Shown piece by piece: positions 1 through 5,559 of a stretch of 5,559 nucleotides of DNA (positions are counted from its first letter, which is position 1; each line of letters starts with the position of its first letter). This DNA comes from Tannerella sp. (GTDB lineage: Bacteria; Bacteroidota; Bacteroidia; Bacteroidales; Tannerellaceae), in assembly GCA_031260095.1 (NCBI GenBank), contig JAIRKN010000172.1:1-5559 (forward strand). Direction: 5' to 3'. The translations under genes and the position numbers were made by a program. The notes under the pieces were generated by a model that had not been told where the DNA came from, ran no database searches, and worked only from the letters and a program-made list of their open reading frames with translations.

Positions 1-240
1 GAAATGGCGTTTTGTGCTTTCATTAAGCGTTTCACGTCCGGGGGATTTTTCCAGCATCCGGAGCAACCGGTCATGTCGCTGATTCAGGAATGTCAACATC
101 TCGCGCTCGGTACCATAAACAGGTATAGTCGCAAACACCTGTCCCTTATCAACGCGCAATAAGTATCGTCGTGCCCGCGGATTCCGCCTCAAAAAAATCG
201 TACCAAGATCTCCGCCGTCTATTTCTTTATATTCAACCAT
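1..240 (-). CDS. YgjP/DUF45-type metallopeptidase-like protein, N-terminal part
   Basis: An open frame of 80 codons begins at the ATG complementary to 238-240 and runs off the left edge with no stop. I recognise the N-terminal part of the YgjP/DUF45 (SprT-like, M48-related) family from the arginine-rich strand FLRRNPRARRYLLRV (residues 16-30), followed by QVFATIP (34-40) and then a helix with TEREMLTFLNQRHDRLL (44-60). Family members usually have the same order: an R-rich beta strand, a 'V.VTVP' strand and a helix of the 'E...F...H..W' kind. The zinc-binding HExxH motif lies near the C-terminus in this family and would fall outside the window, so catalytic competence cannot be judged. Family proteins are commonly about 230 residues, so roughly a third is present. 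The ATG is chosen because the conserved part starts only about 15 residues later and a TATCTTTG promoter box lies just upstream. The gene diverges from everything to its right. The cellular role is not firmly known for this family; a cytoplasmic protease or hydrolase is inferred. Confidence 0.8.
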   Translation of the reverse strand, partial: MVEYKEIDGGDLGTIFLRRNPRARRYLLRVDKGQVFATIPVYGTEREMLTFLNQRHDRLLRMLEKSPGRETLNESTKRHF

Positions 241-244
241 GAAA

Positions 245-252
245 CAAAGATA
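245..252 (-). promoter_or_regulatory. Candidate -7 promoter box for the DUF45-type gene
   Basis: Read on the minus strand the bases are TATCTTTG, an exact match to the Bacteroidota primary-sigma -7 element TAnnTTTG. The box ends only 4 nt before the ATG, so the transcript would be leaderless or nearly so. No clear TTTG -33 element is seen 18-20 nt further upstream. The call therefore rests on the -7 box and its position. Confidence 0.45.
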
Positions 253-349
253 CAAAAACAATTATGGTTATTAGAATTTGGCGGGATTGGTTTTATTTTC
301 CCGAAGGTAAAAAACATTTTTTCCGGAGAAAAAAAACCTCTTATTGAGA

Positions 350-366
350 GAAAATAATTTATTTTC
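350..366. repeat. Perfect 8-bp inverted repeat, possible operator
   Basis: The 17 bases GAAAATAATTTATTTTC form a perfect 8-bp inverted repeat around one central T. It lies between the two divergent promoter candidates, about 70 bp upstream of the rightward -33 element, which suits a dimeric regulator. It is made almost wholly of A and T in an AT-rich region, so chance occurrence is a real possibility. Confidence 0.3.
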
Positions 367-433
367 AGCAATTTCTTATTATTAACGTTAAAGCAAGATG
401 CGAAGGTCAACTCTAAAAAAATATGGAAAAAGT

Positions 434-463
434 TTTGGCTATTAAAAATAATACCTACATTTG
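434..463 (+). promoter_or_regulatory. Bacteroidota-type promoter (TTTG, 18 nt, TAnnTTTG)
   Basis: TTTG at 434-437 is followed, after an 18-nt spacer, by TACATTTG at 456-463. These match the -33 and -7 consensus elements of the Bacteroidota primary sigma factor. Transcription would begin near 468-472 and run right. No other TTTG occurs on the plus strand between here and the transporter start at 893. This is therefore the best candidate promoter both for the truncated frame at 637 and, through a leader of about 420 nt, for the SusC/SusD pair. Confidence 0.6.
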
Positions 464-636
464 ACGCAGATTTATCAAGAAGAGTGTATTGAAACAATTA
501 GAAAAATAGTTATGATAATGCAAAACGACAAAGCATCACGAGCAATTACGCTCCTCTACAAATGTCGTAGTATGCCGATTTATATGATTGAAAACGAGAT
601 TTTTCAACAATATTTACTAACTAAAAATCCAAGACA

Positions 637-783
637 ATGAGCAACAAAGATTTCATTCCAGACAAAGAAAGGGATTTCTTTACATGGATCAACAATCTTC
701 TGAATGCATTGAACGTAATGATAAGCCGGTCCGGATTCGCCGCCGGTAATGTAATATTATCTGTTTTTTTATCATTAAAATGA
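637..783 (+). pseudogene. Truncated 5' remnant of a Bacteroidales hypothetical-protein gene
   Basis: An ATG at 637 opens a frame of 48 codons ending in TGA at 781-783. The first ~37 residues contain SNKDFIPDKERDFFTWINN (2-20), then LLNALNVMI and GFAAG. This resembles the start of a Bacteroidales family of hypothetical proteins (roughly 200 residues, some with a fibronectin-like C-terminal domain) whose members begin 'KDFIP..D.DF..W..NF...L'. That resemblance is from memory, not from a search. After about residue 37 the reading becomes a hydrophobic tail (NVILSVFLSLK) unlike the family, and the remaining ~170 residues are absent. The most likely reading is a gene whose 3' part was deleted, leaving its start and promoter in front of the transporter genes. 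The alternative is a genuine 48-residue protein. It lies downstream of the promoter at 434-463 and has no Shine-Dalgarno sequence, as is usual in this phylum. Confidence 0.45.
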
Positions 784-892
784 ATTTCGTATGAAAAATG
801 ACACTTCTTAATGAAAAAAGGCGTTTATGAAATAGCCTTATGTGAGAATTATTCCCTACAGGGGATCAATTTTATTTCTTAAAAACTTAAAA
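784..892 (+). other. Untranslated leader of the SusC-like gene
   Basis: These 109 bases contain stops in all plus frames and no promoter matching the phylum consensus. They include a weak hairpin (AAGGC 818-822 with GCCTT 835-839). They end in the A-rich stretch CTTAAAAACTTAAAA immediately before the ATG at 893, the usual translation-start context in Bacteroidota, where A-rich leaders stand in for a Shine-Dalgarno sequence. Confidence 0.5.
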
Positions 893-3800
893 ATGACAAA
901 AATGAAACTATTTGGAAAAAGAACACGAATCTATGTAAGTAAACTTACAATTTTATGTATTATTACTACCCTTCTGAGCTTTACGATGTCAAATGAAGAC
1001 CGGGAAGTATCTATTTCAGCTAAAAACACAAAAGTTGAATTTGAAAAAGGGAAACGCAATGCCGAAGAATTAACCCAACAGGCGAAAAAGGTGACAGGCA
1101 TTGTTTATGATGAAAATGGTGAACCTTTGACCGGCGTAAATGTCGTAGAAAAAGGAACTACAAATGGGGTCGCAACCGATTTTGACGGACAATTTTCAAT
1201 TGCGGTAAATGATAACGCTATCCTGCAATTTTCTTATATCGGTTATATCACTCAGGATGTCAATGTTAGTAATAAGACAAGCCTGACTATTACGTTGAAG
1301 GAGGATTCTCAGGCTTTGGACGAAGTGGTCGTGGTGGGGTATGGCGTACAAAGAAAACGAGATCTTACCGGCGCCGTTTCTACTATAAAAATGAATGACG
1401 CACCGGTATCTACCTTTTCTTCCGCCACTCATGCCCTGGCAGGTAAAGCCGCAGGATTGCGCGTAACACAGTCAACGGCGCAGCCCGGTGCAGGGACCAA
1501 AATCCGTATTCGCGGCGAAACGTCAATCAATGCAAGTAATGATCCGCTTATCATAGTTGACGGGTTTCCCATTTCGAAATCTGCGGAACCGGGTAGCGGA
1601 AACCGGTACAATGCAGGAAGCCAGGATAATATTCTGGAAATGATCAATCCGAACGATATAGAAAATATCGAAGTGCTGAAAGATGCTTCCGCAACGGCAA
1701 TATATGGCTCGCGTGCGGGACATGGGGTCATTATCATTACGACAAAACGCGGTAAAACGGGCCGGGCAAATGTTACCTATTCTGGTAATGTGGCGGTGCA
1801 GACGATGAGCGCAAATTATAAGCTGATGAATGCACCTGAATATATGCGACTCAGTAATATGTACGAACTGGAAAAATGGAGACGTGATACAGGAGCGGGG
1901 GTCTATGCAGATTATGTCACTCCCAAGCCCAACACACCCGCCTATACGCCCGTGTATACGGATGCGGAAATCGCTAATGCCCAAACGACCGACTGGATTG
2001 ACGAAATAACCCGGACCGGTATCCAACAAACACATAATGTTTCCATAACAGGAGGCACTGAAAAGTCAAAATATCTTGCTTCTTTAAATTATTTCAACCA
2101 GAAAGGCGTTTTGGAGAATAGTAATATGGAAAGATTCACGACCAACCTGAATCGCGATTATGAGTTTTCAAAGTATGTGAAAGCCGGATTGTCGTTCAAT
2201 ATTAGCCGGAATACTTTTGATAATGTTCCATTGGGTACGAATGAGAATGAGTATTCGGGCGTAATTGCTTCCGCCGCATTCTTTGAGCCTAATATACCCA
2301 TATATGACGAGAATGGCAATTATTCCGAATCGAACGTATACAAACAACGTCCCAATCCCGTATCATTACTTGAGATTACGGATAAAACCACGAAAGACCG
2401 GGTATTAGGTACGGCCTTTGTTTCGGTAGAGCCTGTTAAGGGATTAATTTTAAAAGTGAATGCAGGTTTTGACCGTAAAGTATCAAAACGCAAAAGTTAT
2501 CTGCCAACGACTACTTTATTCGGTAAAACTTCAAACGGTAGTGCAAACCAGCAGCAGGATGACGGAATGGATTATTTGTTCAACGTGACGGCTAACTATA
2601 TGAAATCAATAGGTAACCATAATATTACGGCACTGGTCGGTTACGAATGGCAACAATTTTCAACGGAATGGTTTAGAGCGGGAAATACAAATTTTTCGAT
2701 TGATAAATTTATCTATAATAATTTGTCTGCCGGTACCGGCGATAAGTCCGTGGCGTCAAATGCGACAAAGGAGGCCCTGGCTTCGGTTTTCGGCCGTGTA
2801 AACTATTCTTATGCCGATAAATATCTGCTTACAGCAACGATTCGCGCCGATGGTGCCTCCAATTTTAATCCTGATTATCGCTGGGGATATTTCCCTTCCG
2901 TATCTGCAGGATGGCGTTTCTGCGAGGAAAGCTTTATGAAGAATATTCAATCTGTTATCTCAAACGGTAAATTGCGCGGAGGATACGGACAAACCGGGAA
3001 CTCCAGTGTCGGTAACCGCGTAGAGGATTATTTTAAAGCCGAAAGTACATCCTGGGCATTCGGAAGCGCCGGAACAACCGGTATGAAAGTGTCTTCTCTG
3101 GGAAATCCGAAGATTACCTGGGAAACAACCAGCGAATGGAATATCGGACTGGACCTGGGATTCCTGAATAACCGGATCAATTTTACAGCAGAATATTACG
3201 ACCGTGTTGTTTCAGATCTGTTAGTAACCGGTAAGCGTTTACCGTCTTACAATGAAATAACAACAATAGCCGCCAATATCGGCTCGACACAAGGGCAGGG
3301 GATAGAACTTACACTGAATACCGTAAATATCAAACGCACGGATCTGGTATGGACCACTGATTTAACGTTCTATAAATATAAAGACCGCTGGAAGACACGT
3401 GATCCGAACTGGATACCCGAAGTATATCAGTCGGTGAACGACCCAATCCGCAGCATCTTCTCTTACCGTTCCGACGGTTTACTGCAACCGGGGGAAGCTG
3501 CTCCCGCATGGCAGAAAGGGCTGCTGCCCGGACAAATCAGGTTGCTTAATCTGAGCGACGAAGGGGTGGTGAATGAACTTGACCCTCACGATCGTGTCCT
3601 GATCGGAACAAAAGATCCGAACTTCTCTTTCGGTTTCAATAATACGATACATTTTAAACAGTTTGACTTTAATATGTATCTCTATGGCGAAGTAGGACGC
3701 TGGCGTGATGCAAGTTATTATGACAGTTGGGTGCCTTACCGTTATTCGGCGCCGAGCGGAGGACTCTATAACGGTTCAATAAAGTCGCTCGAAAGCTGGA

Positions 3801-4114
3801 CTATGGATAATCAAAACTCGTCGGCGCCAAGTCTTTTGAAATCAGATTCGCAGGCGGGCGATTATTTTATGAAAAAAATATCCTTCCTGCGCTGCCGCAA
3901 TATTACGATCGGTTATACGGTTCCCGGAGCTAAAAATGTGTTCAGTAATACGAGAATATATGCCAGCATTAATAATCCTTTTGTTATCAGCAACTGGAAT
4001 GGCCTGGATCCTGAAACGGACTATAATCCGTCGGATTCAAATGTGGAAAATGCAGGCAGCTATTCTTATCCGAATGTATGCACATTCAGTTTAGGAGTAG
4101 ATATTAATTTTTAA
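893..4114 (+). CDS. SusC/RagA-family TonB-linked outer membrane transporter
   Basis: This complete 1073-residue protein is the TonB-dependent barrel that imports oligosaccharides or other oligomers across the outer membrane with its SusD partner. It has a basic N-terminus and hydrophobic signal segment (about 15-32, SKLTILCIITTLLSF). A 33-residue linker (34-66) leads to a carboxypeptidase-regulatory-like domain (about 67-136, VTGIVYDENGEPLTGVNVV start, DFDGQFSI, SYIGY). The TonB box EVVVVGYG lies at 144-151. The plug domain (about 157-285) includes DLTGAVSTI, IRIRG, PLIIVDGFPI and the hallmark IEVLKDASATAIYGSRAG. A 22-stranded-type barrel follows and ends in the aromatic GVDINF. Length is normal for the family. 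The frame extends upstream to a GTG at 842, but ATG 893 is preferred: the A-rich context precedes it and a proper signal peptide follows; ATG 902 is a close alternative. It is followed after 18 nt by the SusD gene. No substrate is inferable. The protein is not the starch-locus SusC itself as far as I can tell, so no symbol is given. Confidence 0.95.
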   Translation: MTKMKLFGKRTRIYVSKLTILCIITTLLSFTMSNEDREVSISAKNTKVEFEKGKRNAEELTQQAKKVTGIVYDENGEPLTGVNVVEKGTTNGVATDFDGQFSIAVNDNAILQFSYIGYITQDVNVSNKTSLTITLKEDSQALDEVVVVGYGVQRKRDLTGAVSTIKMNDAPVSTFSSATHALAGKAAGLRVTQSTAQPGAGTKIRIRGETSINASNDPLIIVDGFPISKSAEPGSGNRYNAGSQDNILEMINPNDIENIEVLKDASATAIYGSRAGHGVIIITTKRGKTGRANVTYSGNVAVQTMSANYKLMNAPEYMRLSNMYELEKWRRDTGAGVYADYVTPKPNTPAYTPVYTDAEIANAQTTDWIDEITRTGIQQTHNVSITGGTEKSKYLASLNYFNQKGVLENSNMERFTTNLNRDYEFSKYVKAGLSFNISRNTFDNVPLGTNENEYSGVIASAAFFEPNIPIYDENGNYSESNVYKQRPNPVSLLEITDKTTKDRVLGTAFVSVEPVKGLILKVNAGFDRKVSKRKSYLPTTTLFGKTSNGSANQQQDDGMDYLFNVTANYMKSIGNHNITALVGYEWQQFSTEWFRAGNTNFSIDKFIYNNLSAGTGDKSVASNATKEALASVFGRVNYSYADKYLLTATIRADGASNFNPDYRWGYFPSVSAGWRFCEESFMKNIQSVISNGKLRGGYGQTGNSSVGNRVEDYFKAESTSWAFGSAGTTGMKVSSLGNPKITWETTSEWNIGLDLGFLNNRINFTAEYYDRVVSDLLVTGKRLPSYNEITTIAANIGSTQGQGIELTLNTVNIKRTDLVWTTDLTFYKYKDRWKTRDPNWIPEVYQSVNDPIRSIFSYRSDGLLQPGEAAPAWQKGLLPGQIRLLNLSDEGVVNELDPHDRVLIGTKDPNFSFGFNNTIHFKQFDFNMYLYGEVGRWRDASYYDSWVPYRYSAPSGGLYNGSIKSLESWTMDNQNSSAPSLLKSDSQAGDYFMKKISFLRCRNITIGYTVPGAKNVFSNTRIYASINNPFVISNWNGLDPETDYNPSDSNVENAGSYSYPNVCTFSLGVDINF

Positions 4115-4132
4115 CCCAAAAGAAATGAAGAT

Positions 4133-5559
4133 ATGAAAAAGATAAAGTTTTATACAATAGTATCACTGTGTATAGTGTTTTGTATTCAAAGTTGTAATTT
4201 GGAATCAGAAAATTACAGTGAAGTCAGTTCATCTCTATACCCCACGACCGAACGCGACGCCTTCGATCTGGTAACAGGTAATGCTTATGCAGGATTTCAA
4301 AATAATGATTATAACGGAGCATTTAACGCCGCCACAGGCTTTCATTTGCTGGGCGACATGGCCACCGATTTTGGTCTTTGCTCCTGGGGAGAAGGCGACT
4401 GGGGGCCTCTTGAGTATGCAAATTTCCAAAATCCGGATGGGGCGCGAAACCCAAGAAGAAACTGGGAACCCTATCTGCCCTGGATAAGTAAGATGGAACT
4501 GACGATCGACCGGATCAAAGGAATCGAGATGAACGAAGATCTGAAACGCCGTTATATCGCGGAACTGGAATGTGGACAAGGTTTTATGGCATTTCTTATA
4601 TGGGACTTCTACGGCCCTGTCATTGTGGCTGATCTGGAAACATTAAAAAATCCTCAGGCAGAGATCATTCTACCCCGCCAGACAAATGATCAGACAATTG
4701 CATATATTGAATCAAAGTTGAAAGCAGGTATCGGTATCCTTGAAAAAAGCTATGATAAGGGAGATACGGATTATGGCCGTTTTACGGAAGGATTATGCCA
4801 TATACTGTTATTGAAATTGTATATGCAAACGCATCAATGGGATAAAGCCATAACCGAAGGCCGTGAATTGATGAAGCCTGAGTATGGATATGAATTAGTG
4901 ACGGAGGCCGGTAGTGCAGGTTCGGCTTATGCCAATATTTTCACATCAGCCAATGAAGGTAATAAGGAAACGATCTGGGCGGTGAACTGCCTGCGTGAAT
5001 ATCAAAGCCATTTATGGTATCCCCACGTGGTATCATGGGGCGGATATAAGATGACCCGTGATTTCTACGATACATTTGAAGAAGGCGATCAACGCACACA
5101 GGTTATTCTTGATACGGATGTGCCGGCCGGTGTTTTGCCATTGAAGTATGACATGGTCGACCGGGTAGGCGATAATTGTTATACCGACTGGATTGTTTAT
5201 CGTTATGCCGATGCGATTACGTTGCTGGCTGAAGCGCTTGTGCATAAGGATGGCTCGGTTTCGCAGGAAGCCGTCGACTTGCTGAACCGGGTGCGTACCC
5301 GTGCAGGACTTACGGCCTTTCAGTTAACGGATTTTCAAAGTACAGGCGATTTTATTGACAAGCTGTTATGGGAACGCGCCCATGAACTATGGTATGAAGG
5401 TTGTCGACGCCAGGATCTGATACGTAATAACAAATATGTAGAAATAATGTCTAAAAAATGTATCACTTTAGGCAAAACCGATTATATCTCCGGCCTGGGA
5501 ACAAATGCTCATTTATTCCCGCTCCCTTCATCGGCTGTCAATGAAGGAAAAAAAGGCGG
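4133..5559 (+). CDS. SusD/RagB-family nutrient-binding outer membrane lipoprotein, 3' end cut
   Basis: 475 codons are present with no stop before the right edge. The protein is the surface lipoprotein that lids the SusC barrel and binds the incoming nutrient. The N-terminus is a lipoprotein signal (KKIKFYTIVSLCIVFC) with lipobox IQSC, giving Cys21 as the lipidated residue. It is followed by NLESE, acidic residues compatible with the Bacteroidota surface-export signal. Family landmarks are WDFYGPVIV (158-165), helical repeat-like segments around 220-250, YRYADAITLLAEAL (356-369), EAVDLLNRVRTRAGL (379-393, the 'INKVRARAGL' type motif), ERAHELWYEGCRRQDLIR (414-431, 'ERR.EL.FEG.R..DL.R') and HLFPLPSSAVN (460-470, the near-terminal 'L.PIP..E...N' motif). 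Only about 10-25 residues should be missing. The start is ATG 4133; the ATG at 4125 is out of frame and stops after three codons. The 18-nt spacing from the SusC stop indicates co-transcription. The mature part seen has seven cysteines besides Cys21, which looks high. Confidence 0.94.
   Translation, partial: MKKIKFYTIVSLCIVFCIQSCNLESENYSEVSSSLYPTTERDAFDLVTGNAYAGFQNNDYNGAFNAATGFHLLGDMATDFGLCSWGEGDWGPLEYANFQNPDGARNPRRNWEPYLPWISKMELTIDRIKGIEMNEDLKRRYIAELECGQGFMAFLIWDFYGPVIVADLETLKNPQAEIILPRQTNDQTIAYIESKLKAGIGILEKSYDKGDTDYGRFTEGLCHILLLKLYMQTHQWDKAITEGRELMKPEYGYELVTEAGSAGSAYANIFTSANEGNKETIWAVNCLREYQSHLWYPHVVSWGGYKMTRDFYDTFEEGDQRTQVILDTDVPAGVLPLKYDMVDRVGDNCYTDWIVYRYADAITLLAEALVHKDGSVSQEAVDLLNRVRTRAGLTAFQLTDFQSTGDFIDKLLWERAHELWYEGCRRQDLIRNNKYVEIMSKKCITLGKTDYISGLGTNAHLFPLPSSAVNEGKKG

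Larger units (their letters stand above)
241..636. other. AT-rich divergent intergenic region
   Basis: This roughly 400-bp stretch separates the leftward metallopeptidase-like gene from the rightward genes. It is clearly richer in A and T than the flanking coding DNA and has many homopolymer runs, such as the A/T-tract inverted repeat around 309-322. It contains the two promoter candidates and two palindromes listed separately. The only plus-strand frame of any note is a 42-codon one at 512-640, which resembles nothing I know. I see no tRNA, riboswitch or insertion-sequence end. Confidence 0.7.

Noticed and set aside
309..336. A-tract/T-tract inverted repeat and TTTTTTCCGGAG-A-run as an intrinsic terminator
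   Set aside because: The stem is almost all A-T with a two-base loop, no convergent gene ends here, and the genes on either side point away. It is more likely ordinary AT-rich promoter DNA.
219..497. 92-codon minus-strand frame across the divergent intergenic region
   Set aside because: It overlaps the start of the DUF45-type gene in another frame and runs through both promoter candidates. It encodes a low-complexity F/N/K/I-rich product expected from AT-rich non-coding DNA.
842..892. GTG at 842 as the start of the SusC-like protein (17 extra residues)
   Set aside because: The added residues would put a non-signal-like stretch before the basic, hydrophobic signal peptide. The A-rich start context sits directly before ATG 893.
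1322..1345. GT-rich run (gtggtcgtggtgggg) as a simple repeat
   Set aside because: It encodes the TonB box EVVVVGYG and is fully explained by the protein.
1523..2035. 170-codon open frame on the minus strand inside the SusC-like gene
   Set aside because: It lies wholly opposite conserved plug and early barrel sequence, has a cysteine- and histidine-rich product unlike any known family, and has no promoter. It is a shadow of the plus-strand codons, as are the smaller minus frames at 1196-1432, 1429-1737 and 2756-2950.
4235..4579. Open frames on both strands (114 codons minus; 68 codons plus at 4281-4487) inside the SusD-like gene
   Set aside because: The SusD frame is continuous and carries family motifs throughout. 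These alternatives have no recognisable product and are shadows.

Overview
The window comes from a member of the Bacteroidota, most likely the order Bacteroidales. It carries a paired SusC/RagA-type TonB-dependent transporter and SusD/RagB-type surface lipoprotein. Its start sites are A-rich and lack a Shine-Dalgarno sequence, and its upstream regions contain the TAnnTTTG promoter element typical of this phylum. No genus can be named from the sequence alone.

Layout. Positions 1-240 (minus strand) hold the first 80 codons of a YgjP/DUF45-type metallopeptidase-like protein, cut by the left edge. Positions 241-636 are an AT-rich divergent intergenic region. It has a -7-like box for the left gene (245-252), two short palindromes (350-366 and 382-391) and the only good Bacteroidota-type plus-strand promoter in the window (434-463). 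Positions 637-783 (plus) encode a 48-residue product. Its first ~37 residues resemble the N-terminus of a roughly 200-residue Bacteroidales hypothetical-protein family, so it is probably a decayed 5' gene fragment. Positions 784-892 are non-coding leader. Positions 893-4114 encode a complete SusC-like transporter of 1073 residues. After an 18-nt gap, 4133-5559 encode a SusD-like lipoprotein that is complete except for its last residues, which lie beyond the right edge.

How the genes work together. The SusC/SusD pair forms the outer-membrane 'pedal-bin' importer of a polysaccharide or glycoconjugate utilisation locus. The SusD lipoprotein sits as a lid over the SusC barrel, captures an oligomeric nutrient and passes it into the TonB-powered channel. 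The substrate cannot be predicted here, because no degradative enzyme or regulator lies inside the window. The left neighbour appears to be a general metallopeptidase-family gene read the other way, so the left boundary of the locus probably lies within 241-892 and the rest of the locus should continue to the right.

I found no RNA gene, CRISPR array, insertion sequence or plainly new system. The points most worth a second look are the truncated gene in the transporter leader, the single distant promoter with a ~420-nt leader, and a short N-terminal extension of the transporter that may be the remnant of an STN signalling domain.
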